A stretch of DNA of 64,000 nucleotides from Pseudorhizobium xiangyangii (GCF_020531965.1 NZ_JAJAWH010000003.1:124001-188000); one strand, 5' to 3'; shown: positions 7,867 through 17,845, numbered from the stretch's first letter. Translations and numbers: made by a program. Notes: generated from the letters alone by a model not told the origin.

Positions 7867-9405
7867 ATGAGAGCGCCCAAAGTCACGAAACTGCTGCTGC
7901 CGATCCTGTCGGGCGCGCTCCTTTTGTCTCCACTGATCGCGATCGGCGAAAGCCCGAACTTTCCGACGGAGCGGACGGACCTATCGCCCAAGGACAAGAA
8001 GCGGGTTGCCGGCGTAACACGGCCAACATCGGATTTCTCGAAAGCGGAGAACTTCGAATCCATGCAGGGTGGCGCGGCCACCACCAAGGCAATCGTCAAC
8101 GGCGACGCCTTCTCGCATTTCTCCACCAACCTCACATTCGCGGAAGAAGAGGAATTCAAACTCGGCAACGCGCTGTTCCGCAAGTTGTGGGTTTCGGCGC
8201 CCTCCTCGACCCAAGCGTCCGATGGACTGGGACCGCTCTTCAACGCGCGGGCCTGCCAGAGTTGCCATCTGAAGGATGGCCGCGGTCACCCGCCTGAAGG
8301 AGCAGCGGACGCGACGTCCATGTTCCTGCGGCTCGCACGACCGCCGCGCACGGAAAAGGAACGTGAAATCCTCGCGCGGCACGAGGCGCTGAACTTTGCG
8401 GATTCCACTTATGGCGAACAGCTACAGGATCTCGCGGTCACGGGCATGAAGGCGGAAGGCAAGATGGTGATCTCTTACGAGGAGATCCCCGTCACGCTGG
8501 CCGACGGCGAAGTCGTTTCATTGCGCAAGCCGACCTATTCGGTGAAGGACCTGAACTATGGCCCGATGGACCTCGATGTCACCTTGTCGCCAAGGATAGC
8601 ACCGCCGATGATCGGCATGGGCATGATCCAGGCAATTCATGAGGCCGACATTCTCGCCATGGCCGACCCGGACGACGAGGATGGTGACGGCATCTCCGGA
8701 AAACCCGCCATGGTCCGCGACCACCTTACGCAAGAACTGACGCTCGGTCGGTTCGGCTTCAAGGCACAGAATGCATCCGTCAGAGGCCAGTCCGCCTCGG
8801 CATTTGCCGGCGATCTCGGCATCTCGAACCCGGATGCGCCGTTCGACCACGGAGACTGCACCACCTCCCAGCCGGACTGCCTGGCACGCCCGACCGGCGC
8901 GCAGGAACGGTTGGGGCCGACGGAGGCACCGGACCCAGTATTGCCGCTGGTGACTTTCTACTCCGAAAACCTTGCCGTACCGGCCCGCCGCGAACCCGGC
9001 GATGCCAAGGTGCTCCGGGGCAAGGAACTCTTCTACCAGTCCGGCTGCACATCCTGCCACACGCCGAAGTTCGTCACGCGACGCGATGCCGGGAACAAGG
9101 CTCACGCCTTCCAGTTGATCTGGCCCTACTCCGACTTCCTGCTGCACGACATGGGCGAAGGCCTCGCGGACGGGCAAGAGGTCGGCGTTGCAGACGGGCG
9201 GGAATGGCGCACGCAACCGCTCTGGGGCATAGGCCTTACAAAAACCGTCAACGACCATACCTTCTTCCTTCACGACGGGCGCGCCCGCAACCTCACCGAG
9301 GCCGTCCTCTGGCATGGGGGTGAAGCGCGGGTGGCGCGCGATGCCTTCGCCTCGATGGACAAGGACGACAGAACGGCACTGCTCACATTCCTGGAGTCGC
9401 TCTGA
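7867..9405 (+). CDS. di-haem c-type cytochrome (DUF1111, 'thiol oxidoreductase' family)
   Basis: The 512-residue exported protein has an N-terminal hydrophobic signal and two haem-attachment motifs: CQSCH at 130-134 and CTSCH at 394-398. The spacing fits the DUF1111 di-haem oxidoreductase family, distantly related to di-haem peroxidases. The EADILAMADPDDEDGDGISG segment is an acidic, EF-hand-like calcium-binding candidate. Set between two imelysins, it probably moves electrons in the periplasm, perhaps oxidising or reducing iron during uptake; that role is inference. Its stop codon overlaps the next start by one base. Confidence 0.9.
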   Translation: MRAPKVTKLLLPILSGALLLSPLIAIGESPNFPTERTDLSPKDKKRVAGVTRPTSDFSKAENFESMQGGAATTKAIVNGDAFSHFSTNLTFAEEEEFKLGNALFRKLWVSAPSSTQASDGLGPLFNARACQSCHLKDGRGHPPEGAADATSMFLRLARPPRTEKEREILARHEALNFADSTYGEQLQDLAVTGMKAEGKMVISYEEIPVTLADGEVVSLRKPTYSVKDLNYGPMDLDVTLSPRIAPPMIGMGMIQAIHEADILAMADPDDEDGDGISGKPAMVRDHLTQELTLGRFGFKAQNASVRGQSASAFAGDLGISNPDAPFDHGDCTTSQPDCLARPTGAQERLGPTEAPDPVLPLVTFYSENLAVPARREPGDAKVLRGKELFYQSGCTSCHTPKFVTRRDAGNKAHAFQLIWPYSDFLLHDMGEGLADGQEVGVADGREWRTQPLWGIGLTKTVNDHTFFLHDGRARNLTEAVLWHGGEARVARDAFASMDKDDRTALLTFLESL

Positions 9406-10511
9406 TGCTGAAGACCTTTGCCGCGGCGGCTTTCGCAGCCTTTCTCTCCATACCGGCAGCACTTGCCCAGGAGGAAACCCTGCAACCGACGGTACCGCAG
9501 GCATCGGCGATCAGGTCCGTGGTCGCAAAGGCGGTGGACGACTTCATACGGCCGGGCTATCGCAGCTTCCATGGCGCTGCCGGCGAACTGGCCGGGAGCA
9601 TGGAGACGCTATGCGCCGATCCCTCGCCTGAGACGCTTGCCAAGGCCAGGGAGAGCTTTTCTGCAACTGCCGCAAGCTGGGCCCGCATTGAGATCGTTCG
9701 CACAGGCCCGGCGATCGAAAAGAACCGTTTCGAGCGAATCCTCTTCTATCCGGACCGCAAGAGCACAGGCCTGAAACAGGTGCAGGCGCTGCTCGCCAAG
9801 CCGGACGAAAGTGCGACCTCCCCAAAGGGCCTCTCCGGCAAGAGTGTTGCCATGCAGGGTTTCGGCGCGCTGGAATTCGTCCTTTCCGGCACTGGTTCGG
9901 ATGCTCTTGCTTCGGAACCCGACAGCTTCCGGTGCCGCTACGGTCGGGGCGTCGCGACAAACATCGAGCAGATTGCCGCCGAGCTGGTCGCCCTATGGGA
10001 TGCCCCGGACGGAGTACAAAAGGCCTGGAAGGAGCCGGGTCCGAACAATCCCGTCTTTCGGGACGAACGGGAGGCGATGACGGCGCTTCTCGGCATTCTC
10101 GTGCACGGTGCGGAAATGGTCCGCGATCAGCGGATCGAGACGTTCTACAAGGGCAAGGACAAGCCTGCTTTCCCCAAGCAGGCAATCTTCTGGCGGTCCG
10201 GCAATACCTGGACAATGATCGAAGGAAACCTGCGGGGCCTGCAGGATTTGGTCAAAGCATCGGGCATGGTCGATCTGCTGGTCGGCTATCAGGACACGAT
10301 CATAGGCTCCGTCGATTTCATCCTGACGTCGATGCTGCGGGTCACCGGCCAGATGAACGAGAGCATGGAAGCCGTGGTCTCCGACGAAAGGCAGCGGCAG
10401 AAACTCGATTTCCTTCTGATCAACGGCCGCGACGTGATCGGCCGCCTGAACGACGACTACGGCGGCGCGATCGGCCTCACCTCCGGCTTCTCCTTCTCGG
10501 ACGGAGACTGA
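9405..10511 (+). CDS. second imelysin-family periplasmic protein
   Basis: The 368-residue protein has a signal peptide (MLKTFAAAAFAAFLSIPAALA) and an imelysin fold (COG3489 type). The metal-motif region reads QGFGALEFVLSG, so the histidine of GxHxxE is replaced by glycine while the glutamate remains. It may bind metal differently or act as a structural partner of the first imelysin. ATG 9405 shares one base with the upstream stop (TGATG), so translation is coupled. Loss of this histidine is visible in the sequence; its effect is unknown. Confidence 0.87.
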   Translation: MLKTFAAAAFAAFLSIPAALAQEETLQPTVPQASAIRSVVAKAVDDFIRPGYRSFHGAAGELAGSMETLCADPSPETLAKARESFSATAASWARIEIVRTGPAIEKNRFERILFYPDRKSTGLKQVQALLAKPDESATSPKGLSGKSVAMQGFGALEFVLSGTGSDALASEPDSFRCRYGRGVATNIEQIAAELVALWDAPDGVQKAWKEPGPNNPVFRDEREAMTALLGILVHGAEMVRDQRIETFYKGKDKPAFPKQAIFWRSGNTWTMIEGNLRGLQDLVKASGMVDLLVGYQDTIIGSVDFILTSMLRVTGQMNESMEAVVSDERQRQKLDFLLINGRDVIGRLNDDYGGAIGLTSGFSFSDGD

Positions 10512-10513
10512 CG

Positions 10514-11599
10514 TTGAGCTGGCGGAGCGACCTCATCGATCGCCGCAGCTTCATGAGGGCCGCCGGCATCACGTTTGCGGCCGCCCTCGCGCCACGATCC
10601 CTGATGGCGCTTGAACGCTCCGACGCGGTCTATGCCTCGGGCTTCCGTGCGCCGGACGGATCCTTCGGTATCGCCACCGTTTCTGAGCGAGGCGAGATCG
10701 TCGACCGCATCACTCTGCCCGCTCGCGCCCATGGCATGGCGTTCAGCCCGGTGAGCGGCCGGATCGTCGCCTTCGCGCGTCGCCCGGGCACCTTTGCTCT
10801 GGCCTTGCCCATGGCCGGCTCCGGCCAACCCTTCATGATCACAGCACCGGAAGGCCACCACTTCTATGGCCACGGCGCCTTCTCCCCGGATGGTCGCCGC
10901 CTCTATGCCAGCGAGAACGACTTCGATGGCAATCTCGGCGTGATCGGAATCTATGACGCCACCGACCGTTTCCATCGCATCGGCGAGTTCGACGCGCATG
11001 GCATCGGCACGCACGACATGGCCGTCACCGACGACGGCACGACGATCGTCATCGCCAATGGTGGGATCGAGACCCATCCGGATTTCGGCCGCACCAAGCT
11101 CAACCTGGACCGCATGGAACCGTCGCTTGTACTGCTCGATGCGAGGAACGGCGCGCTCATCCAGAAGCATGCATTGCCGCCATCGCTCCGCCAGCTTTCC
11201 ACTCGGCACGTCGCGGTCGGCGACAACAACCGGATATGGTTCGCATGCCAATGGGAGGGGGCGCGCAACGAATTGCCACCGTTAGCCGGTTGGCTTTCCA
11301 AAGGCGAAGACATCGCACTTCTGGACCTGCCGGAAGAAACGACCATCCGGCTGGGCAATTATGTCGGAGCCATCGCCGTCAATCGCCGCGAAGGCCTGGT
11401 GGGCCTGACATCGCCTGTTGGCGGCGCGGCCATCACGCTCGATGCAAAGACCGGAGCCTTGCTGAAGGAGGAGATGGTGCGCGATGCAGCCGGTGTCGCA
11501 CCGGCCGCCCAGGGCATCGCCGTGTCGTCCTATGGCGGCCGCTTCAACCAGACCCGCAGCGGGGTTGCCTGGGACCAGCACATCGCGCGGATCACCTAG
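10514..11599 (+). CDS. DUF1513 beta-propeller-like exported protein
   Basis: The start is probably TTG 10514, two bases after the previous stop. The N-terminus DRRSFMRAAGITFAAALAPR is a twin-arginine (Tat) signal, suggesting export in a folded state. The remainder of the 361 residues has repeated beta-rich blades (HGAFSPDGRRLYASENDFDG, HDMAVTDDGTTIVIANGG) as in DUF1513/COG3490 proteins. It closes the imelysin operon. Biochemistry is unknown. The position argues for a role in the same periplasmic iron process. Confidence 0.85.
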   Translation: MSWRSDLIDRRSFMRAAGITFAAALAPRSLMALERSDAVYASGFRAPDGSFGIATVSERGEIVDRITLPARAHGMAFSPVSGRIVAFARRPGTFALALPMAGSGQPFMITAPEGHHFYGHGAFSPDGRRLYASENDFDGNLGVIGIYDATDRFHRIGEFDAHGIGTHDMAVTDDGTTIVIANGGIETHPDFGRTKLNLDRMEPSLVLLDARNGALIQKHALPPSLRQLSTRHVAVGDNNRIWFACQWEGARNELPPLAGWLSKGEDIALLDLPEETTIRLGNYVGAIAVNRREGLVGLTSPVGGAAITLDAKTGALLKEEMVRDAAGVAPAAQGIAVSSYGGRFNQTRSGVAWDQHIARIT

Positions 11600-11637
11600 C
11601 CTCTGGCGCGGGCCGGACCCGGCCCTATATCCGGCGC

Positions 11638-12090
11638 ATGAAAAAAACGCTCACCTACATCATCTTCATCGCCATCGTCATCGGCTTGGGTGCCTTAAGC
11701 GGCGTCAGCAACGCACCCGGCGATTGGTACCAATCCCTCGTCAAGCCGTTCTTCCAGCCACCGCCGTGGATCTTCGCCCCAGTCTGGACCACGCTTTACG
11801 TGCTGATCGCCATTGCCGGCGCCCGCACCTGGCTGCAATCGCCGGCGTCGGGTCGGATGCAGGTCTGGTTCATGCAGATGATCCTGAACTTTCTGTGGTC
11901 GCCCGCCTTCTTCGGGGCCCAAAGCCCGATCCTCGGGCTCGTCGTCATCATTCCGATGCTGGCTGCCGTCCTCGCTTTCATCTCCCTCGCCTGGAAAGTG
12001 GACCGCATCAGTGCTTGGCTCTTCATTCCCTATCTCGCCTGGGTGAGCTTCGCCACTCTGCTCAACCTGTCGATCGCGCTCCTAAACTGA
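11638..12090 (+). CDS. tspO: TspO/MBR family tryptophan-rich sensory protein
   Basis: The 150-residue, five-helix membrane protein has family hallmarks KPFFQPPPWIFAPVWTTLY, NFLWSPAFFGA and IPYLAWVSFATLLNL. TspO binds porphyrins and related tetrapyrroles and is linked to haem and stress control in alphaproteobacteria. ATG 11638 follows the DUF1513 gene by 38 bp, so it may be read with the iron operon or alone. Confidence 0.95.
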   Translation: MKKTLTYIIFIAIVIGLGALSGVSNAPGDWYQSLVKPFFQPPPWIFAPVWTTLYVLIAIAGARTWLQSPASGRMQVWFMQMILNFLWSPAFFGAQSPILGLVVIIPMLAAVLAFISLAWKVDRISAWLFIPYLAWVSFATLLNLSIALLN

Positions 12091-12159
12091 CCGCGCGGCG
12101 TCCGGCGGCTTGCCGAACGGGTCTCGACATGCCAATTTCGCAACTGCGAAGAGGCAGGC

Positions 12160-12609
12160 ATGAACAACATCGATACCCAAAATTTCCGCGAACGCATCCG
12201 GCGGAGCTTTGACCGCCAGGGCGCCATGAAGACGATCGGCGCAGAACTCACGCGCGTCGAGCAGGCGATGGTGGAAATCGAGCTGCCCTTCGATCCGAAG
12301 CTGACGCAGCAGCACGGGCTGCTGCATGCGGGCGTGATATCTGCGGCGCTCGATGCCGCCGGCACCTATGCCGCGTATACGACGGTCGAGCCGGACGTTT
12401 CGCTCCTCACCATCGAGTTCAAGGTGAACCTGATGTCGCCGGGCCGGGGCGATCGCTTCCTCTTCCGCGGCGAGATCACCAAACCGGGCTCCACCATCAT
12501 CGTTGCGGACGGCCGCGCCTATGCCATCAGCGATGGCCCAGCCAAGCTGATCGCTTCGATGACCGGCACGATGATGGTCATCCGCGGGCGCGAGGATATC
12601 GTCGAATGA
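12160..12609 (+). CDS. PaaI-family acyl-CoA thioesterase (hotdog fold)
   Basis: The 149-residue protein has the hotdog-fold pattern: QQHGLLHAGVISAALDAAGT (central helix with the HG active-site region) and LLTIEFKVNLMSPGRGDRFL. Its length is normal for PaaI-like thioesterases that hydrolyse small or aryl acyl-CoAs. It overlaps the nucleosidase gene by four bases (ATGA), so the pair is co-translated. The substrate is unknown. An SD (GAGGCAGGC) precedes ATG 12160. Confidence 0.88.
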   Translation: MNNIDTQNFRERIRRSFDRQGAMKTIGAELTRVEQAMVEIELPFDPKLTQQHGLLHAGVISAALDAAGTYAAYTTVEPDVSLLTIEFKVNLMSPGRGDRFLFRGEITKPGSTIIVADGRAYAISDGPAKLIASMTGTMMVIRGREDIVE

Positions 12610-13244
12610 CGCATGAACTCACGAAGGTAGGCGACCGCTCCATTCTGTTCGTCATGGCGGTGGATGCGGAATACGGCCCGCATCTTCGCCGGCGGATCGC
12701 GCCCCTCATGACCGGCGTCGGCCCGGTGGAAGCCGCCGTCTCGCTTACCTATACGCTCACGACGCTGCATGCCTCGCAGAAGCTCCCCCATCTCGTCGTG
12801 TCGCTCGGTTCCGCCGGCTCGCGGAGCCTGGAACAGACGGGCGTCTATCAGGTTGCCTCCGTCGCCTATCGTGACATGGACGCCTCGCCGCTCGGTTTCG
12901 AGCGCGGCCGGACACCCTTTCTGGACCACCCTGCCGTGATCGAATTGCCGTATGCTGTGCCGGGCATTCCATCCGCATCGCTCTCGACGGGAGGAAATAT
13001 CGTTTCCGGCGGGAGTTACGACCACATCGAGGCAGATATGGTCGATATGGAGACATATGCCATCCTGCGCAGCTGCCACCTGTTCGGCCTGCCACTCATC
13101 GGCTTGCGCGGCATCTCGGATGGCAAGGAAGAACTGAAACATGTCGGTGACTGGACGGAGTACCTCCATGTCGTCGACGAGAAGTTGGCGGCAGCCGTCG
13201 ATCGTCTCGCGAGAGCGCTCGAGAACGGCGAATTGCGCCTCTGA
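12606..13244 (+). CDS. 5'-methylthioadenosine/S-adenosylhomocysteine nucleosidase
   Basis: The 212-residue nucleoside-phosphorylase-fold enzyme carries LGSAGSRSLEQTGVYQVAS, the substrate-binding VDMETYAI and the catalytic-aspartate region RGISDGKEEL. It removes adenine from MTA or SAH, salvaging by-products of polyamine synthesis and methylation. The sequence is shorter around the N-terminus than E. coli Pfs but keeps the active-site blocks. It is coupled to the thioesterase gene by ATGA and ends 40 bp before guaA. Confidence 0.9.
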   Translation: MTHELTKVGDRSILFVMAVDAEYGPHLRRRIAPLMTGVGPVEAAVSLTYTLTTLHASQKLPHLVVSLGSAGSRSLEQTGVYQVASVAYRDMDASPLGFERGRTPFLDHPAVIELPYAVPGIPSASLSTGGNIVSGGSYDHIEADMVDMETYAILRSCHLFGLPLIGLRGISDGKEELKHVGDWTEYLHVVDEKLAAAVDRLARALENGELRL

Positions 13245-13284
13245 CGCAGTTGCCAGCCAGCCAACTTTTCTTTAAAGGCTCGCC

Positions 13285-14862
13285 ATGACCCAGACAGCCC
13301 ATCCCGACAGCATCCTCATCATCGATTTCGGCAGCCAGGTGACGCAGCTGATTGCGCGCCGCATCCGCGAAGCGGGTGTCTATTGCGAAATCCACCCCTT
13401 CCAGAACGCGGCCGAGGCTTTCAACAAGCTGGCACCCAAGGGCGTGATCTTTTCCGGCGGCCCGGCTTCGGTCACGGCTGAGGGAAGCCCGCGCGCGCCG
13501 CAGGCGGTGTTCGATAGCGGTGTGCCGATCCTCGGCATCTGCTATGGGCAGCAGACCCTCTGCACCCAGCTTGGTGGCGTTGTCGAAGGCGGCCATGCGG
13601 CGGAATTCGGACGTGCCGATGTCGAGGTCAAGTCGGCAAGCCCGCTGTTCGAAGGTTTTTGGGAAAAGGGTGGCCGCTACCCGGTCTGGATGAGCCATGG
13701 TGACCGCGTTACCAAGCTGCCGGAAGGCTTCGAGGTGATCGCCACCTCCGAGAATGCGCCGTTCGCAATCGCCGCCGACGAGAGCCGTCACTACTACACC
13801 ACCATGTTCCACCCGGAAGTGGTGCATACGCCCGACGGCGCCAAGCTGCTCTCCAACTTCGTGCATAAGATCGTCGGCCTGAAGTCCGATTGGACGATGG
13901 CAGCATACCGCGCCGAGATGATCCGCAAGATCAAGGACCAGGTCGGTAGTGAACGCGTCATCTGCGGCCTGTCGGGCGGCGTCGACAGCTCCGTCGCGGC
14001 CGTCCTCATCCATGAAGCAATCGGCGACCAGCTGACCTGCATCTACGTCGATCATGGGCTGATGCGTCAGGGCGAAAGCGAGCAGGTCGTCGGCATGTTC
14101 CGCGACCACTACAATATCCCGCTTGTCCATGTGGAAGCGTCCGACCTGTTCCTGACCCAGCTTGCCGGCGAGAGTGACCCGGAAGTGAAGCGCAAGACGA
14201 TCGGCCGCCTGTTCATCGAAGTGTTCGAAGCGGAAGCTGCCAAGATCGCCGCAGACGGCAAGGGTTCGCCGCGCTTCCTCGCGCAGGGCACGCTCTACCC
14301 CGATGTCATCGAAAGCGTCTCCTTCTCCGGCGGTCCGTCGGTAACGATCAAGAGCCACCACAATGTCGGTGGCCTGCCCGAGCGCATGAACATGAAGCTC
14401 GTGGAGCCGCTGCGCGAGCTCTTTAAGGACGAGGTCCGCGCGCTCGGCCGCGAACTCGGCCTGCCGGAAAGCTTCATCGGCCGTCACCCGTTCCCGGGTC
14501 CGGGCCTCGCGATCCGATGCCCTGGCGCCGTCACCCGCGAGAAGCTCGACATCCTGCGCAAGGCGGATGCGATCTATCTCGACGAAATCCGCAAGGCCGG
14601 TCTCTACGACACGATCTGGCAGGCCTTTGCCGTGCTCTTGCCGGTGCAGACGGTCGGCGTCATGGGCGACCACCGCACCTACGACTTCGTCTGCGCCCTG
14701 CGGGCCGTCACCTCGGTCGATGGCATGACGGCGGATTTCTACCCGTACGACATGAACTTCCTCGGCCGCACGGCGACCCGCATCATCAACGAGGTGCGCG
14801 GCATCAACCGGGTTGTCTACGACGTGACGTCCAAGCCGCCCGGCACGATCGAGTGGGAATAA
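13285..14862 (+). CDS. guaA: GMP synthase (glutamine-hydrolysing)
   Basis: The 525-residue enzyme amidates XMP to GMP in the cytosol. The N-terminal glutamine amidotransferase domain has nucleophile C86 in LGICYGQQ and HPEVVHT. The ATP-pyrophosphatase domain has the P-loop [12 protein letters not shown]. The C-terminal dimerisation domain ends in GTIEWE. All parts are intact and length is standard. A strong terminator follows at 14896. Confidence 0.99.
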   Translation: MTQTAHPDSILIIDFGSQVTQLIARRIREAGVYCEIHPFQNAAEAFNKLAPKGVIFSGGPASVTAEGSPRAPQAVFDSGVPILGICYGQQTLCTQLGGVVEGGHAAEFGRADVEVKSASPLFEGFWEKGGRYPVWMSHGDRVTKLPEGFEVIATSENAPFAIAADESRHYYTTMFHPEVVHTPDGAKLLSNFVHKIVGLKSDWTMAAYRAEMIRKIKDQVGSERVICGLSGGVDSSVAAVLIHEAIGDQLTCIYVDHGLMRQGESEQVVGMFRDHYNIPLVHVEASDLFLTQLAGESDPEVKRKTIGRLFIEVFEAEAAKIAADGKGSPRFLAQGTLYPDVIESVSFSGGPSVTIKSHHNVGGLPERMNMKLVEPLRELFKDEVRALGRELGLPESFIGRHPFPGPGLAIRCPGAVTREKLDILRKADAIYLDEIRKAGLYDTIWQAFAVLLPVQTVGVMGDHRTYDFVCALRAVTSVDGMTADFYPYDMNFLGRTATRIINEVRGINRVVYDVTSKPPGTIEWE

Positions 14863-14895
14863 GGGATTGATGCCCCGCTGAATACAACAGACCTG

Positions 14896-14919
14896 CGGAG
14901 GGCTTTGGCCCTCCGTTTT
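14896..14919 (+). terminator. Rho-independent terminator of guaA
   Basis: CGGAGGGC-TTTG-GCCCTCCG forms a perfect 8-bp stem followed by TTTT, 34 bp after the guaA stop and 19 bp before the convergent ogt gene. Confidence 0.9.
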
Positions 14920-14937
14920 CGTTAGGCCGTCGAGCCT

Positions 14938-15495
14938 CTAAAACCCAAGCGACTGTTGGGCCGGCTCCGGCGGACCAAGACGCACACCTTCCAGTTCCAG
15001 CATCCGGGTCTTCGACATGCCTCCGCCGGGCGCGGAAAAGCCGCCCAGCTTTCCACCGGCGGCCAGTACGCGGTGGCAGGGGATGATCAGCGCCACCGGG
15101 TTCTTAGCCATCGCCTGGCCGACATCGCGCGCCGCTTCCGGTCCAGCGCCCAGTTCCTTTGCGAGCGTTCCATACGTAGTCGTATGGCCCCAGCCAACAT
15201 TGCGGGCGGCGGAATAGATCCGCCGGAAGAATTCGTCCTGATCCCGAAGGTCCAGAACGAGATGGGAGAAATCGACGCGCTCGCCAGCGAAATAGCGTTT
15301 CGTCGCGGCAATGGCGTCTTCGATATGCGCCGGCGGCGTTCCGCGCTCCGCCTTCGGCAGACGCCGCAAGAACAGGCGTTCCGTCGCTGCCTCGTCCGCT
15401 GTCGGCAGCTGGAAGCGGGTGATGCCGACGTCGTTCCATGCAATGCCGCAGAAGCCGCCTTGCGTTTCGAAGATGGTATATCGATGTATGGCCAT
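14938..15495 (-). CDS. ogt: methylated-DNA-[protein]-cysteine S-methyltransferase
   Basis: The 185-residue suicide repair protein transfers the O6-alkyl group of guanine to its own cysteine. The active site IIPCHRVLAAGGKLGGFSAP holds C140. The upstream helix-turn-helix YGTLAKELGAGPEAARDVGQ is the DNA-binding part. ATG 15495 is chosen because GAGGAGG lies just upstream, whereas an earlier in-frame start has no good site. There is no fused Ada regulatory domain. Confidence 0.95.
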   Translation of the reverse strand: MAIHRYTIFETQGGFCGIAWNDVGITRFQLPTADEAATERLFLRRLPKAERGTPPAHIEDAIAATKRYFAGERVDFSHLVLDLRDQDEFFRRIYSAARNVGWGHTTTYGTLAKELGAGPEAARDVGQAMAKNPVALIIPCHRVLAAGGKLGGFSAPGGGMSKTRMLELEGVRLGPPEPAQQSLGF

Positions 15496-15591
15496 GGCCA
15501 GCCTCCTCAACTGCCAGCTCCTCAACTGATTGCCGCCAGAATCGCGCCATGAGGCTCGTGGCGCAACCCGGTTCTTGCGTCCAGAAGCTAT

Positions 15592-17126
15592 CTAGGCCGA
15601 AAGCCAGTCCCGGATCGCCAGTTCATCCGCTTCCACAAGCTCGTGGCCGGCATCCATTCGCCGCTCCTCGATCGTGGCGCCTGCCGCAGCGAGTTGTTCC
15701 TGCAAGCCCTTAGCGTAGGGGCCGTACAGGTCGAGCTTCCCAGTCAGCATCAAGGCCTTGGCATCCGAAAGGTCTGCCGGCGGCGGATTGTCATCCAGGA
15801 CCTTCATCGCTCTCAGAAGCACGGCGTGCCGGACCAACTGAGGATGAAGCTGCATGACGGCGCCGAGCATGTTGGCGCCATTGGAGTAACCCAGAAAGGT
15901 CAGCCGGGCCGGGTCGACGCCATAGGCCGCGGGGAGATCCTCCACGAATGCCGCAAAGGCTTTCGCCTCCGACAGGATGTCCTTCTGGTCGAAGCGGTTC
16001 ATACCGAAACGTCGGAAGAAGCGGGCAACGCCCTCCTCGGTTGATCGTCCGCGCACACCAATCAGCGTCGCGTTCGGCATCAGCCGCCGCCCCATCGGCA
16101 ACAGGCTCGTTTCGTTTCCACCCGTTCCATGCAGCAGCACAAGCGCGGACCCGTCGGGCGCGTCCGGTACATGGATACGGTGCACGAAAGGCAGGTCGCG
16201 ATAGACGGTGCGCAGCTCGCCCGGCAGTCCGAACTGCGGCAACACCACATCGAGGTCAGCTTTGTCCTTGAGAAAATGCGGCGGTATGAACAGATCGGAG
16301 CCGAGGCTCTCCAGCGGCTCGTCGATGGCGAACCCCGGACCGTCGGTTGCCACCTCGATCAACGTCCCGGAGGGCTCCCGGACATAGAGCGAATAAAAGT
16401 ATGTCCGGTCGTGAACGACTGTGGCGCCGAGACCCGCCGTACCAAGCGCACCATGAAGCGCTTCGACTTCATCCCGGTCCCGGGCGCGAAAGGCAACGTG
16501 GTCGATAGTCCCGGTGCCGGGTGCTGCGGTCCAGAACCCGGACGCATCGCGGATGTCGATGATATCGCCGGACAGGGAGGTCATGCGCTGAAGGCCGCCC
16601 TCTTCCGGCCCCGCGGAAAAGCCGATGTACCGCTCCAGGAAACCCATGGTCTCCTTCGGCTTCTCGGACCAGATGGTTGCCCCGCGCAACCGCTGGATGG
16701 CGTCGCCTTCGGTTATTCCGGGCACGATCCATGGCGATGCGTTTTCGATCAGGTCCGTGCCCACGAGCTTGACGATGATGCCGTCGGGGTCCGTCAGGCG
16801 CAGGACCGGCTCGCCAAACTCCTGGCTCGGGCCCGCCACCGTCACATTGAACTGCAGGGCCCGGGTGAGCCAGAAGCCTATGGCTTGCCGGGAAATGGCA
16901 AACGATACCTCGGCGGGGGCACCATGCCCCACGCGACCGGGCGAGCCGTCCTCCCAGACAAGAAATGTCACGAGGGAACCGGGCGAGGCGAGAGATGAAG
17001 CTGCGTCGCGTCCTCGAAGCCCGCCGTGCGCTTCACCAGGCGTAGCCCGAGAAAGCCCGCATAGAAGTCGACATTGTCCTGCACCTTGCGGGTAATCAGC
17101 GTGACGTGGTGTATGCCTGAGGGCAC
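15592..17126 (-). pseudogene. ring-cleaving dioxygenase (VOC) fused to alpha/beta hydrolase, frameshifted
   Basis: The true N-terminus lies in a different frame from the rest. GTG 17126 has AAGGAAG upstream and opens MPSGIHHVTLITRKVQDNVD, the start of a VOC dioxygenase of the LinE/MhqO type, but this frame stops at 16968. From about 16995 the continuation (SPGSLVTFLVWEDG) is in another frame, which runs on through the second VOC module (GTIDHVAFRA, EPSGTLIEVATDG) into an alpha/beta hydrolase domain (LLHGTGGNE; FLGYSNGANM with Ser nucleophile; DAGHELVE). Compared with the family motif HLYYGD..SPG, about 16 bp seem missing at 16985-17000. Either a real pseudogene or a sequence error. Confidence 0.8.
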
Positions 17127-17303
17127 TGCGGCTTCCTTTCATGATTGTGGCTTCGCACTGTGCATGAAGGAAGGAAGCAGAAAAAGCCGTCCCGCGGCAA
17201 CTCACCGTTCACCGGCTGTCGCAGCGACAAAATAATTCAAAGATGTGTCGGAACAGGTCCATGCGGTGCGTCCTCCGGATCCGCCAAGCAAGGAGGATTA
17301 CCT

Positions 17304-17786
17304 ATGGCCATGTTACAGAAGATCGTGCCGCATCTCTGGTTCGAGGAAAAGATCGAGGAGGCTGTAAACTTCTACGTCGATCTGTTTCCGAATTCCCGCA
17401 TCAACAGCATCTCCTATTACGGAGACGCCGGCCCTGGGCCAAAGGGATCCGTGCTGACTATGGATTTCGAACTGGATGGACAGAACTTTGTGGCCATCAA
17501 TGGTGGCCCCTATGCAAAGTTCAACGCTGCCGTCTCTTTCCTCGTCCATTGCGATACGCAGGACGAAATCGACCGGCTCTATGGCAGGTTGCTGGAGGGC
17601 GGCGGTCAGGAACAGCAGTGCGGCTGGTTGGCAGACCGTTTCGGCGTCGTCTGGCAGGTCAATTACCGACGCATACCGGAAATACTTACCGATCCGGATG
17701 CGGAGCGTACGAACCGCGTGGTACAGGCGATGCTTTCCATGAAGAAAGTCGATATCGCCGCCTTGGAGAAGGCCTATCAAGGCTGA
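17304..17786 (+). CDS. VOC-family protein (PhnB / 3-demethylubiquinone methyltransferase-like)
   Basis: The 160-residue protein begins MLQKIVPHLWFEEKIEEAVN, then FYVDLFPNSRI, GSVLTMDFELDGQNFVAING and AWLADRFGVVWQV-like motifs (here GWLADRFGVVWQV), the standard PhnB-type glyoxalase fold. Such proteins are often labelled 3-demethylubiquinone methyltransferases, but that function is not supported. ATG 17304 follows AAGGAGGAT. It is divergent from the frameshifted VOC fusion gene. Confidence 0.88.
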   Translation: MAMLQKIVPHLWFEEKIEEAVNFYVDLFPNSRINSISYYGDAGPGPKGSVLTMDFELDGQNFVAINGGPYAKFNAAVSFLVHCDTQDEIDRLYGRLLEGGGQEQQCGWLADRFGVVWQVNYRRIPEILTDPDAERTNRVVQAMLSMKKVDIAALEKAYQG

Positions 17787-17825
17787 GGTCGTTTGACCGC
17801 GACTTCAGCCTGAGTGCCTACCTCA

Positions 17826-17845
17826 ACCTCCCGGTGCCGGGAGGT
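17826..17845. terminator. perfect hairpin after the PhnB-like gene
   Basis: ACCTCCCGG-TG-CCGGGAGGT is a fully complementary inverted repeat 40 bp after the stop at 17786. It lacks a T tract and lies between convergent genes, so it may serve both. Confidence 0.5.

Noticed and set aside
13096..14673. Open frame of 525 codons on the minus strand
   Set aside because: Antisense to guaA and the nucleosidase gene, both fully supported.
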